A stretch of 64,000 bases of DNA, taken from contig NZ_CP079195.1 of the NCBI RefSeq assembly GCF_019263805.1, positions 189,501 through 253,500 on the forward strand. Direction: 5' to 3'. Source of the stretch: Polaribacter sp. NJDZ03. GTDB taxonomy: Bacteria > Bacteroidota > Bacteroidia > Flavobacteriales > Flavobacteriaceae. Both the position numbers and the translations under genes were made by a program. The notes under the pieces were generated by a model that made no database searches, was not told where the DNA came from, and was given only the letters and a program-made list of their open reading frames with translations. Shown piece after piece: positions 33,276 to 42,032 of the stretch (the stretch's first letter is position 1; each line of letters opens with the position of its first letter).

Positions 33276-34151
33276 TTAGCTTTTTCTTTGGCAAGCTAGT
33301 AAAGTGTTTTTTAATAACATGGCAATAGTCATTGGACCAACTCCTCCAGGAACAGGAGTAATAAAATCAGATTTTTTAGCAACTTCATCAAAAGCGACAT
33401 CACCAACTAATTTAAATCCGCTTTTTTTAGTTGCATCTTCTAAACGAGTAATACCAACATCTATTACCGTAACATGGTCTTTTACCATATCTGCTTTTAA
33501 AAACTCTGGAATACCAATTGCAGCAATAATAATATCTGCTTGTAAAGTTATTTCTTTTAAGTTTTTAGTTCTACTATGGCACATCGTTACGGTTGCATTA
33601 CCAACCTTTCTTTTTTGCGATAATAAAATACTCATTGGGCTACCAACAATATGACTTCTACCTAAAACGACCACATGTTTTCCAGAAGTTTCAACCTTAT
33701 ATCTTTCTAATAACTCTAAAATTCCGAAAGGAGTTGCAGAGATAAAAGTAGGTAAGTTTAAAGCCATTTTTCCAACGTTCGTTGGATGAAATCCGTCTAC
33801 ATCCTTATCAGGATCTATAGCCATTAATATTTTTTGTTCATCTATATGTTTAGGCAAAGGAAGTTGTACTATAAAACCATCAATGTCTTTATCAATATTT
33901 AAAATTGCGATTTCATTTAATAAATCTTCTTCGGTAGTATCTTCTGGTAATCTAATTAAAGTAGATTCGAAACCAACAAGCTCACAAGCTTTTACTTTAG
34001 CATTTACATACGTAATACTTGCACCATCATCTCCAACAATTATTGCTGCTAAATGTGGCGTATCAGCTCCTTTACTTTTTAAATCTCTTACTTCTAAAGC
34101 AATTTCTTCTTTAATATCTGCGGATGTTTTTTTTCCGTCTAATAAAATCAT
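33276..34151 (-). CDS. folD: Bifunctional methylenetetrahydrofolate dehydrogenase / methenyl cyclohydrolase
   Basis: One-carbon folate enzyme interconverting 5,10-methylene-, methenyl- and 10-formyl-tetrahydrofolate. Signatures visible: [15 protein letters not shown] (catalytic Lys near residue 55), [12 protein letters not shown] (about 95-106), PCTP replaced by [13 protein letters not shown] (about 135-147), [18 protein letters not shown] (about 159-176) and [15 protein letters not shown] near the end. The 291-residue length is normal. It is downstream of ffh on the same strand, separated by 170 bp of repeats, so a separate promoter is likely. Confidence 0.95.
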   Translation of the reverse strand: MILLDGKKTSADIKEEIALEVRDLKSKGADTPHLAAIIVGDDGASITYVNAKVKACELVGFESTLIRLPEDTTEEDLLNEIAILNIDKDIDGFIVQLPLPKHIDEQKILMAIDPDKDVDGFHPTNVGKMALNLPTFISATPFGILELLERYKVETSGKHVVVLGRSHIVGSPMSILLSQKRKVGNATVTMCHSRTKNLKEITLQADIIIAAIGIPEFLKADMVKDHVTVIDVGITRLEDATKKSGFKLVGDVAFDEVAKKSDFITPVPGGVGPMTIAMLLKNTLLACQRKS

Positions 34152-34281
34152 ATTTTGTTTATTTTAAATTTCAATAAAAAGTAACTTTTACTAGAAGTTT
34201 TATGCTTTTTTATTTACTTTAAGTTTTAAAGTTTTAAAAAAATATTCTCGCAAAGTCGCCAAGGCGCAAAGTTTTTATTTT

Positions 34282-34317
<36 letters not shown>

Positions 34318-34321
34318 TTTT

Positions 34322-35650
34322 TTACTTCATTCCTTGCATCATTTGCATCATCTTTTTGCCGCCGCCACCTTGCATCATCTTCATCATTTTGCTCATTTGG
34401 TTAAATTGCTTCATTAATTGGTTTACTTCATTAACAGAAGTTCCAGATCCTTTTGCAATTCTCTTTTTTCTACTGGCATTTATAGTTGTTGGTGTGCTTC
34501 TTTCTTCTGGTGTCATAGAATGAATAATTGCTTCAATACCTTTAAAAGCATCATCATCAATATCTACATCTTTCATTGCTTTACCAGCTCCAGGAATCAT
34601 ACCTACTAAATCTTTCATGCTACCCATTTTTTTGATTTGTTGAATTTGACTTAAAAAGTCATCAAAACCAAATTGATTTTTAGCAATCTTCTTTTGTAAT
34701 TTTCTAGCTTCTTCTTCATCGTATTGGTCTTGCGCTCTTTCTACTAAAGACACAACATCTCCCATACCAAGAATTCTGTCTGCCATTCTATCTGGGTGGA
34801 ATACATCTATTGCATCCATTTTTTCTCCAGTACCAATAAATTTAATTGGCTTATCAACAACAGATTTAATAGATAATGCAGCTCCACCACGAGTATCTCC
34901 ATCTAATTTTGTAAGAACAACTCCATCAAAATTTAAGATATCATTAAAGGCTTTTGCTGTATTAACGGCATCTTGCCCTGTCATAGAATCTACCACAAAT
35001 AAAGTTTCTTGTGGATTTACAGCTTTATGAATGTTAGAAATTTCATTCATCATTTCTGTATCTACAGCTAAACGACCAGCAGTATCAATAATAACTACAT
35101 TTTTACCGTTTGCTTTTGCATGCTTTATAGCGTTTAAAGAAATTTCTACAGGGTTATTGTTACCAACTTCTGCATAAACCTCTACACCAATTTGTTCTCC
35201 AACAACTTGTAATTGATTTATTGCTGCAGGTCTATACACATCACAACCAACTAATAAAACTTGTTTAGATTTTTTATCTTTAAGAAAGTTTGCTAATTTT
35301 CCTGAAAAAGTAGTTTTACCAGAACCTTGTAAACCAGACATTAAAATTACAGTTGGCGAACCCCCTAAATTAACACCTACAGTTTCTCCACCCATTAAGT
35401 TTGTTAGTTCATCTTTAACTAACTTTACCATTAATTGCCCTGGGTTTAACGTTGTTAATACGTCTTGACCTAATGCTTTGGTTTGAACTCTTTTGGTAAA
35501 TTCTTTGGCTATTTTAAAGTTTACATCGGCATCTAATAATGCTCTTCTAACTTCTTTTAATGTTTCTGCAACATTAACCTCTGTAATTTTACCATGACCT
35601 TTTAAGGTGTGTAAAGCTTTATCTAATTTATCGCTTAAATTATTAAACAT
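34322..35650 (-). CDS. ffh: Signal recognition particle protein (Ffh/SRP54)
   Basis: GTPase of the signal recognition particle that targets nascent membrane proteins to SecYEG. An N domain (about residues 1-90) is followed by the G domain with G1 SGLQGSGKTTFSGKLA (about 108-123), VGCDVYRPAAINQL (about 136-149), G3 IIDTAGRLAVD (about 185-195), G4 VLTKLDGDTRGGAAL (about 243-257), and a Met-rich M domain ending in a Gly/Met tail (MKMMQGGGGKKMMQMMQGMK). The 442-residue length is standard. A TATATTTG promoter element lies about 25 bp upstream. Confidence 0.97.
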   Translation of the reverse strand: MFNNLSDKLDKALHTLKGHGKITEVNVAETLKEVRRALLDADVNFKIAKEFTKRVQTKALGQDVLTTLNPGQLMVKLVKDELTNLMGGETVGVNLGGSPTVILMSGLQGSGKTTFSGKLANFLKDKKSKQVLLVGCDVYRPAAINQLQVVGEQIGVEVYAEVGNNNPVEISLNAIKHAKANGKNVVIIDTAGRLAVDTEMMNEISNIHKAVNPQETLFVVDSMTGQDAVNTAKAFNDILNFDGVVLTKLDGDTRGGAALSIKSVVDKPIKFIGTGEKMDAIDVFHPDRMADRILGMGDVVSLVERAQDQYDEEEARKLQKKIAKNQFGFDDFLSQIQQIKKMGSMKDLVGMIPGAGKAMKDVDIDDDAFKGIEAIIHSMTPEERSTPTTINASRKKRIAKGSGTSVNEVNQLMKQFNQMSKMMKMMQGGGGKKMMQMMQGMK

Positions 35651-35675
35651 AATTCGTCTTCTTTTTTAGGAAATA

Positions 35676-35683
35676 CAAATATA
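35676..35683 (-). promoter_or_regulatory. Promoter -7 element for ffh
   Basis: Minus-strand TATATTTG (TAnnTTTG consensus), 26 bp before the start codon. Confidence 0.55.
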
Positions 35684-35878
35684 TGAATTAGAATAGTTTT
35701 TTATTGAATCAGAATTAGAAAATATGTATTTAAAGATACTTATTAGTGGATTTAATATCAATTAAAAGAAAATATGTAAAGTAACAACGAAGTTTCTAAT
35801 TAAATTATGTAATAATATAATTTTAAAATCGATGATTTTATCACTAAGTAAAATTGAGTAATTTAGAACTAAGTAAGT

Positions 35879-36421
35879 TTAGCAATAAAACTCTTCACTA
35901 TAAGTCATTATTAATGTTTCTGTATGATGTTCTGTGTGATATGCCGTCCACATAATAATTTCTCTAATCGTCATTTTTCCCATTAAAGGATGCGGAAGTA
36001 CCAATGTGTCTAAATTAACATCACTAATTTTTTTAATTTTATATTGTAGTTTTTTACTCTGTATTTGTAGTCTAGTTAATAGACGTTCTCTATCTTTTAA
36101 TAATGGCTTTTTTACCTTTTGGTTATATGCTTTAGTTTTATCGTTATTTTCTAGTAATTTTTGATGGTACTTATTTACAATCGTTTTATAATTTCTAGGC
36201 TTTCTATTACACAATCCAAATTTATATTTTAAAAAAAATCGAGGATAACTTAAGGCATTGTTTAAAAGTTGTAAACTGTCTACTAAATGCTGTATTTGCT
36301 GGCCAACGGTCCATTTACCATCAGGTCCTTTTTCCCAGTTATCATTGGGTTCCTTTTCTAACCATTTAAATAAATCGGTGTATTTTTCTTCTAATAAATC
36401 TGCAATTGCCTCTTTTTCCAT
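35879..36421 (-). CDS. DinB family protein
   Basis: 180-residue four-helix-bundle protein of the DinB/YfiT superfamily. His in QQIQHLVDSLQ (about residue 46) and the C-terminal WTAYHTEHHTETLI (about 158-171) supply the three metal-binding histidines typical of the fold. The middle section is Lys-rich with a long predicted helix. Members include thiol-dependent transferases and proteins of unknown role, so no substrate is assigned. The gene stands alone; 228 bp separate it from the ffh promoter region, with nothing else recognised there. Confidence 0.72.
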   Translation of the reverse strand: MEKEAIADLLEEKYTDLFKWLEKEPNDNWEKGPDGKWTVGQQIQHLVDSLQLLNNALSYPRFFLKYKFGLCNRKPRNYKTIVNKYHQKLLENNDKTKAYNQKVKKPLLKDRERLLTRLQIQSKKLQYKIKKISDVNLDTLVLPHPLMGKMTIREIIMWTAYHTEHHTETLIMTYSEEFYC

Positions 36422-36611
36422 TAATAATAGATTAAGAAAGTAAGATACAAAAAAATAAGTTACTAATTGTTAAGACTAAATATGTCTTTATAGCATTGTT
36501 TAATTGTAAATAGTTGTTTTTTTAGCAAGTGCTATTTTTTATACATTACTATTCAACTCAAACAGACATATTACTTTTTTTAAACATAATCGATTTAATG
36601 AACTACTTATC

Positions 36612-37997
36612 TTAATTAATTTTTTCAATAGTTAACATAGTTCCAGAGGGTATTATAGTTAAACTATCTGGAATTCCTCTATCACTTTCGAAAACTCTAC
36701 CTTCAACTCCAATTTTATCATTTTTAAGTAAATCTAAAATTTTCACCATCATTATAGTACTTTTATTCACCAAACTACTATTTTGATAGCTATAAGATTT
36801 TGTATTATTTACTGATATTGTGTTTTTTATAAGTTGAAATTCTCCTCCAACTCGAACATTATTTATTCCTTCGGATGTAATTCTGTAAGTAATTTTATAA
36901 CGTCCTGCTTTAAGTACAATAATACCATCTGAAGTATTAGTGTAGTCTGAAGAGTTGGGAGTAAAATCTTGAGATTGAAAGTTGATGGTTGTAAAATTGG
37001 AAGATTCTGCAACTGTTTGTATTGCATTTGGGTAACATTCGCTTACTGTAGGTGTAAAAGTTGTTTTAGGAATATATTTAGAAATTGTACTATCATAAAC
37101 TAAAGTTTGTCCGTCTATTGGATTTATGTTGGAAACATCTATGCTTTGTATTTTTTTAACGGTTGCTGCAGCCAAAGTTCCGGAAACATCTCCTGTAATT
37201 ATTAACGCAGATAAATTGGTTTGTTTTGCTATTTCTGCATCGTTTTCTAATGAAATTTCTAAATTTTTACCATCTGCATTTAAAGTATAAATATCAATTT
37301 TTTGAGTATCCGTATTTATAGTTGAAGAATTTACCCAACCTGTACCAGTAGTGGTTGCAGATAAAATTTGTCCAGTATTTCCTGCAGAATTCTTTTCATC
37401 TAGAATATGACCATTTAATTTTAATGTCTGTTTTATTGTTACAGTAGTATTATTAGATATTTCATCTATGTTTAGAGCTTCAATACCACCAACTGAAAAG
37501 CTAATTTCATCTGCGACAGGGCTGTACATTCCTGTATCTGTATCATTTTTAAATCTATATGATGGTCTACCTAAAGTGCCATCAGAGTTTAAAATGCCTT
37601 CCGTTCTCATGGCCCCTGTAACATGAAGTTTATTGGTTGGAGAACTTGTTCCTATACCCAATCTATTATTGATATTATCCCAGAATAATTGAGAATTATC
37701 TTCTGTTAGTTCACCTGTTACACTTCCAAAAAATATAGATCCTTCGGTAGCTGTTGGGGATAGGTTTACCCAAGTAGTTCCGTTATAAATTTTAATAGTA
37801 GTGGGTGAGGAGGAGGTATCAAACCAAATATCGTTTTCTACTGGATTTAGATTACCCGTATTAGAGGTTGTAACTGTATTATTTCTTACATTCAGTATGG
37901 TACCTTTACTATTTATAACACGAATTTCTTGTGTATACATACAATTTACTAGCAGTAGTAAAAAAGATATAATATGTAGTTTTAGAAATTTGTGCAT
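36612..37997 (-). CDS. Secreted fibre-like protein with tail-fibre motifs and C1q/BclA-like C-terminus
   Basis: 461 residues, signal peptide about 1-22. The centre contains RLGIGTSSPTNKLHVTGAM (about 112-130) and PSYRFKNDTDTGMYSPVADE (about 143-162), the GIGT.SP..KLHV and DTDTGMYSP motifs seen in phage tail fibres and bacterial surface fibres that trimerise. The last 140 residues (GRYKITYRITSEG... LTIIPSGTMLTIEKIN) look like a jelly-roll tip of C1q/TNF or BclA type. No phage genes are nearby, so this is a cell-surface protein. A hairpin at 38075-38109 may separate its transcript from the genes upstream. Confidence 0.65.
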   Translation of the reverse strand: MHKFLKLHIISFLLLLVNCMYTQEIRVINSKGTILNVRNNTVTTSNTGNLNPVENDIWFDTSSSPTTIKIYNGTTWVNLSPTATEGSIFFGSVTGELTEDNSQLFWDNINNRLGIGTSSPTNKLHVTGAMRTEGILNSDGTLGRPSYRFKNDTDTGMYSPVADEISFSVGGIEALNIDEISNNTTVTIKQTLKLNGHILDEKNSAGNTGQILSATTTGTGWVNSSTINTDTQKIDIYTLNADGKNLEISLENDAEIAKQTNLSALIITGDVSGTLAAATVKKIQSIDVSNINPIDGQTLVYDSTISKYIPKTTFTPTVSECYPNAIQTVAESSNFTTINFQSQDFTPNSSDYTNTSDGIIVLKAGRYKITYRITSEGINNVRVGGEFQLIKNTISVNNTKSYSYQNSSLVNKSTIMMVKILDLLKNDKIGVEGRVFESDRGIPDSLTIIPSGTMLTIEKIN

Positions 37998-38074
37998 TTT
38001 TATTGATAAAAAATAATTTTAAAGTTAAGAGAACTAATTCTTTTATAAACGACTAGAATTATTTTAAGAAAAGT

Positions 38075-38109
38075 AAAATTATGACCTGTAATTTACAAGT
38101 CATAATTTT
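38075..38109 (-). terminator. Strong hairpin between two surface-protein genes
   Basis: AAAATTATGACCTGTAA / TTACAAGTCATAATTTT, about 17 bp with one wobble and a minimal loop, flanked by A/T runs. It lies 12 bp after the stop of the minus-strand gene 38121-38828. It could terminate that transcript or act as an intercistronic stabiliser. Confidence 0.65.
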
Positions 38110-38120
38110 AAATATGCTAT

Positions 38121-38828
38121 TTATTTAATAAAGTGTACTTCAAAAACATCTCCAGTATAAGCAGCACCACCTAATGCAGCGACAACTATGTTGACTTCAT
38201 TAACTGTTGTAATTGTATAATCTGTACCAGATCTTAATTTAGCCCCATTTCTATAAACAGATACACGATTAACGTTTGTAGTTGCTAACATACCAATAGC
38301 ATCCACAGTAAAATCGGTTGTTACATCTGCAGTTAATTCTGTTTCATCCCATAGAACGTCAATAAAGTTTGTCAATAAAAGTTTTTTTGTTTCGCCACTA
38401 GCTTCATCCCTAACTAATAATGAGTACCCAGTGGTATCAAAAGCAGTAGCAGCAGAGTTTTCGGCATCTCCGGCCGTAGCATCAATTCCATCAATTCCTG
38501 TAATTGCAAAAATAGCTCCAGATGCATCAATATAAGTATCATCAGTTAAAGTGCCTCCTAATTGCCAGGTGGTAATTATACCTCCATTGGGTGCGGTATC
38601 AGTAAACATTGTTACGCCATTACTAGATTGTAAATACTTAATTGTACCTTTATTATCAATCACTTTAATAGAACCGCCAGCTTCACCTAAAACAGTATTT
38701 GCTTGTTTTGTAAAATCTGTAGCAGCATTTGTTGATGTATTCGTTCTTTGCGCGTTTATTGCAGTGCTTATCATTATTATAAGGCTTAATACTGTTAATT
38801 TTAAATAATTTCTTTTCATAGTTTTCAT
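38121..38828 (-). CDS. Secreted protein with C-terminal VYRNG module
   Basis: 235 residues, signal peptide ending INAQ (about residue 27). The body is Thr/Ala/Asp-rich and low in Lys, as in cell-surface beta proteins (GGTLTDDTYIDASGAIFAIT, DAENSAATAFDTTGYSLLV). The last 45 residues, VYRNGAKLRSGTDYTITTVN onward to VFEVHFIK, share a pattern with the end of the 382-aa protein encoded next (VYRNG.....T.IN...I.L......D.I.V..). That pattern recalls bricks found at phage and T9SS fibre tips. The function is unknown; I infer a structural surface protein. Confidence 0.6.
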   Translation of the reverse strand: MKTMKRNYLKLTVLSLIIMISTAINAQRTNTSTNAATDFTKQANTVLGEAGGSIKVIDNKGTIKYLQSSNGVTMFTDTAPNGGIITTWQLGGTLTDDTYIDASGAIFAITGIDGIDATAGDAENSAATAFDTTGYSLLVRDEASGETKKLLLTNFIDVLWDETELTADVTTDFTVDAIGMLATTNVNRVSVYRNGAKLRSGTDYTITTVNEVNIVVAALGGAAYTGDVFEVHFIK

Positions 38829-38902
38829 TTTTAATTGATTTAGTTTTTTACGTTTTCATTTTCATTTGTTTTTATTCACAGGCTTTTAGTTTTTATTATC
38901 AT

Positions 38903-40051
38903 TTAATAGAATTGTACTATTCTAATTTTATCGTCTTGGTAGCATTTTGCTTCTCGTTCTAATTTTATAGTAGTAGTATTAATTGCTGTAAAATTGATAC
39001 GAACACCATTTCTATAAACGTCTATTTTATCCGTATTTGTAATGTTTAGGGGAGTAGTAAAATCAATTTGTCCTTCATAAGCAATTATAACTACTTGTTT
39101 TTTTTGAAGGAAAGTAGAAGTAGGTTTTTGTCTTAAGACACCGGTACTTTTATCTATTACAATTATTTTATCTTCGGTATTTGTACTTTCTAATAACCCT
39201 GCAATGGCAAATGTGTTACTTACATCTGTAGTAATTATAGTCGGTTCAATTAAAATGCCCCCTAGTTTTATGTTATCACCATTTGTATAAAGTCCATTTA
39301 TTGCCTCGGTGTTTTTAGAAGATACCCAATGAGTTCCATCAAATATTTCAATACATTTACAAGTCTGGTTCCACACTTGATCTCCAGTTACAGGATCTTT
39401 AAATTGTATATCTCTAAAGCTATCATTATTTACTACTATAAGTCCAAATTCATTTGTAGGATCAAAATCATCATTAATAGGAATCCATTTTGTGTCATCC
39501 CAAATCATTAATGATGGGGTGTTATTTATACCATAATTTGTAAGCCAAATAATATCTCCCAATTGAAAAGGAGGAGATAAGTCTCCTAAAGAGTTTACTA
39601 TTTTTATGTTTCCATTTCTATTTCCGTTTCCATTTTCAGGTTGAGGTATGTATAGTATCTTCTGACTGTCTAAAAAGACAAAACCATCGTTATTGTTCAA
39701 AATATTTAATTCAACATTTAAATATTTTAATTTTCCATCCCAATTAATATCATAAAAAGTATTGTTAATGGGGGTTCCTTCACCTATAATAACGGAAACC
39801 ATTCCGTTTTCATCTGTATTAATTGTATGTTCTTCTATGTATTCTGTACCTGCTTCATTTGTTATTGTAAAACGCAAAGCAATTTCTTCTAGACCTAAAG
39901 GAACCTGGTTCTCTAATACATCTGTTCCAGGAATCTGAATTTCTTTAGTATTTAAAATTAGCGCCTGATAATTAAAACCTGGTGTTTGACCAAACACAAA
40001 AGTGCTGGCTAATAAAAGTAAAATAAGCAGTGTTTTATGCGAAAATTTCAT
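38903..40051 (-). CDS. Secreted protein with C-terminal VYRNG module, larger
   Basis: 382 residues with a signal peptide ending VFGQ (about residue 22). The N-terminal part (TPGFNYQALILNTKEIQIPG, ALRFTITNEAGTEYIEEHTI, YDINWDGKLKYLNVEL) matches the FNYQA.. secreted beta-sandwich type common in Bacteroidota surface proteins. The tail VYRNGVRINFTAINTTTIKL (from about residue 345) is related to the end of the neighbouring 235-aa protein. Four bp separate it from the barrel gene upstream, so they are co-transcribed. No enzyme motif was found. Confidence 0.62.
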   Translation of the reverse strand: MKFSHKTLLILLLLASTFVFGQTPGFNYQALILNTKEIQIPGTDVLENQVPLGLEEIALRFTITNEAGTEYIEEHTINTDENGMVSVIIGEGTPINNTFYDINWDGKLKYLNVELNILNNNDGFVFLDSQKILYIPQPENGNGNRNGNIKIVNSLGDLSPPFQLGDIIWLTNYGINNTPSLMIWDDTKWIPINDDFDPTNEFGLIVVNNDSFRDIQFKDPVTGDQVWNQTCKCIEIFDGTHWVSSKNTEAINGLYTNGDNIKLGGILIEPTIITTDVSNTFAIAGLLESTNTEDKIIVIDKSTGVLRQKPTSTFLQKKQVVIIAYEGQIDFTTPLNITNTDKIDVYRNGVRINFTAINTTTIKLEREAKCYQDDKIRIVQFY

Positions 40052-40055
40052 GTTT

Positions 40056-40739
40056 TTAGAATCGTCTTCTATTGTTTAATCTTAAAATATAGAATAACAA
40101 TCCGAACGAAAATGCCTTGGTGTGAAATGAATATGATTCTTCTATATTACTGTCTTGGCTTTTTTCTTTAAAACTATCGGCTACATTATATTTTATATAG
40201 GTAGATAGATTATCATGAATAACATACTCTACACTTATTCCTCTGTGTATTCTAAGTAGATTTTTGTCGAATGTATTTTCCTTGTATAAATTAACTGTAT
40301 TGTCTTTAGAGGTCCTTGCTCCAGCAATAAGCCAATCGTAAGAAACATGTGCGTGTATTTGTACTTTTAATCGTCTTTCATTAACAATAGCAAAATTAGC
40401 GCCTGCTTTTAAGGTTATATAACTTAAATCATAGGTTGCTGGTATGCTAATATTACCTGAATAATAACCAATGTTAATTTTATATTTGTTGTATCCGAGA
40501 CCTAAATCCCAAGTATATCTTTCTTCATATAATTTAAACCTAAAACCACCTTCCATAAAAAAATCTTGTGCTTTTGAATAACTTAAATCTAAAGAGTTAT
40601 TACCTAAATTATTTACATAATTTTTAAAATAGGCATTTTCAAAACCAGTTTCAATATAGACCTGTTGTGCTTCTGTTGTATAATTTATAAAAATAAATAC
40701 AACAGTTATAATTATAATATGTGAGATATTTTTCAACAT
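40056..40739 (-). CDS. Predicted outer-membrane beta-barrel protein
   Basis: 227 residues: signal peptide ending TEAQ (about residue 24), then a series of amphipathic strands with aromatic girdles (FFMEGGFRFKLYEERYTWDLGLGYNKYKI, VQIHAHVSYDWLIAGA, SFGLLFYILRL) typical of 8-10 strand outer-membrane barrels of the PorV/OmpW size class. I cannot name the family. It lies 3 bp downstream of a T9SS-sorted protein gene and 4 bp upstream of a secreted protein gene, so it probably serves as an outer-membrane partner or anchor for them (inference). Confidence 0.65.
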   Translation of the reverse strand: MLKNISHIIIITVVFIFINYTTEAQQVYIETGFENAYFKNYVNNLGNNSLDLSYSKAQDFFMEGGFRFKLYEERYTWDLGLGYNKYKINIGYYSGNISIPATYDLSYITLKAGANFAIVNERRLKVQIHAHVSYDWLIAGARTSKDNTVNLYKENTFDKNLLRIHRGISVEYVIHDNLSTYIKYNVADSFKEKSQDSNIEESYSFHTKAFSFGLLFYILRLNNRRRF

Positions 40740-40742
40740 CTC

Positions 40743-41270
40743 TTATTCTGTTTTTAGAAGCTTTTCTGTAAATGTACTAGTACCACTTTGTATGCGTATA
40801 ATATAAGTTCCTATACTATAATGTTTAAGGGGGATAAGTAAATTGTCTGTAGGGGTGTATTCTTTTGTAAAGATGATTTTACGATTGATGTCATAAATTC
40901 GTATATGAATTTTATGCTTAGTTTCTTTAGAGAAGTTAAGTGTTATAAATTCTATAAAAGGATTTGGAGAAATTACAAGTCTAAGAGATTCATCAATAAT
41001 ATCTAAGTTAGAATTATTGATGTTAAATATTTTACTATTATTTAAAAACCCTTGTTGAACATTTATTTTACTAGTACTTTTTGTGCCAATAATACTAGAT
41101 TGACCAATGCTTTGCGCAATTTGGTACCTTATTTTATTTTTAGAAATAGATTGTACAGAATTGCTACCTACAGTAGATATTGTAGAATTTAAAAGAGTTC
41201 GTTTTGTCTGTTGAGAATAAGCTTCAAATACAAATAAAACAAGTATTATTAAAAGTGATTCTTTAATCAA
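40743..41270 (-). CDS. T9SS type A sorting domain protein
   Basis: 175-residue secreted protein: signal peptide ending AYSQ (about residue 19), a short Ser/Thr/Asn-rich mature part including YQIAQSIGQSSIIGT, and a C-terminal sorting domain (about 95-175: LVISPNPFIEFITLNF, IRIYDINRKIIFTKEY, GTYIIRIQSGTSTFTEKLLK). The PNP start and GTYIIRI...KLLK end are diagnostic of type IX secretion substrates. The SIGQSSIIGT segment is common in flavobacterial proteins that consist of little else. It is the first gene of the surface cluster; a hairpin (41290-41323) lies in its upstream region. Confidence 0.8.
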   Translation of the reverse strand: MIKESLLIILVLFVFEAYSQQTKRTLLNSTISTVGSNSVQSISKNKIRYQIAQSIGQSSIIGTKSTSKINVQQGFLNNSKIFNINNSNLDIIDESLRLVISPNPFIEFITLNFSKETKHKIHIRIYDINRKIIFTKEYTPTDNLLIPLKHYSIGTYIIRIQSGTSTFTEKLLKTE

Positions 41271-41289
41271 TGAAAATTTCTTTTTAATT

Positions 41290-41323
41290 ATAATGCAGTT
41301 TTTTTTTTAAATATATGCATTAT
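41290..41323. promoter_or_regulatory. Inverted repeat upstream of the surface cluster
   Basis: ATAATGCA (41290-41297) and TGCATTAT (41316-41323), perfect 8-bp arms around an 18-bp A/T-rich centre, 20 bp before the start codon at 41270. Possible operator or 5'-UTR hairpin. Confidence 0.4.
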
Positions 41324-41370
41324 TAACAAGAAATTAACTAAAAATAAAGTATTTTATTTATTTCTATTGA

Positions 41371-41847
41371 TTAGTTAGCAATAAATTCTAAAGCATCACC
41401 ATTAATACAATGACGTTTTCCAGTAGTGTTTTTTGGGCCATCATCAAAAGAATGTCCTAAGTGGCCACCACATGTATTACATTTTAATTCTGTTCTTGCA
41501 TACCCTATTTTATAATCTACATCTAACTCTACATTTTTCGTTATTGCTCTGTCAAATGCAGGCCAACCAGAACCAGAATCATATTTGTATTCAGATTTAT
41601 ATAGAGGTGTTTTACAAGCAGCACAAACGTAAGTTCCTTTTGCTTTGTTTTTGTTAAAAGAGCTAGAAAAAGGTCTTTCTGTACCCGCTTCTCGCAATAT
41701 ATAGTACTGTTTAGCTGTCAATTCTTTTTTCCATTCAGCATTTGTTTTTTCAATAGTGTATGTGTTTTTTTCTTTGGATGGAGTCTGTGCTTTACTACTA
41801 CAGCTAATCATTAAAATTACAACTAGCAAGGAGAATATATTTTTCAT
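41371..41847 (-). CDS. msrB: Peptide-methionine (R)-S-oxide reductase, lipoprotein form
   Basis: Repairs R-methionine sulfoxide in proteins. Zinc cysteines CAAC and CNTC, the SGSGWPAFDR block, GGHLGHSFDDGP and the catalytic cysteine in GKRHCINGDAL are all present. A lipoprotein signal (ILMISCSSKAQ, Cys about 16) places the enzyme in the periplasm or at the surface, unlike the cytoplasmic E. coli enzyme. The 158-residue length is normal for a single MsrB domain. It is unlinked to an msrA gene here. A TAAATTTG element lies upstream. Confidence 0.92.
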   Translation of the reverse strand: MKNIFSLLVVILMISCSSKAQTPSKEKNTYTIEKTNAEWKKELTAKQYYILREAGTERPFSSSFNKNKAKGTYVCAACKTPLYKSEYKYDSGSGWPAFDRAITKNVELDVDYKIGYARTELKCNTCGGHLGHSFDDGPKNTTGKRHCINGDALEFIAN

Positions 41848-41894
41848 AATTTTTAAATGTTTTTATTTTAGACGAAAATTTTATCAGAAAATTA

Positions 41895-41902
41895 CAAATT
41901 TA
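41895..41902 (-). promoter_or_regulatory. Promoter -7 element for msrB
   Basis: Minus-strand TAAATTTG (TAnnTTTG), 48 bp before the start codon. No -33 TTG at the right distance. Confidence 0.4.
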
Positions 41903-42032
41903 ACTTTCAGCAATAAATTATTTTTTTGATAAAGATAGAATATGTAATTTTATAGAATTATAAAGAATTACCTTGTAGTGACAATTTAGAAATAGATGTG
42001 TCTTAATAATTAGTGATCATAAAAATAAATAG

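Noticed and set aside
36612..37997. Prophage tail-fibre gene
   Set aside because: Fibre-type motifs are present, but there are no capsid, terminase, integrase or lysis genes around it, and it has a signal peptide, so a cell-surface protein is more likely.
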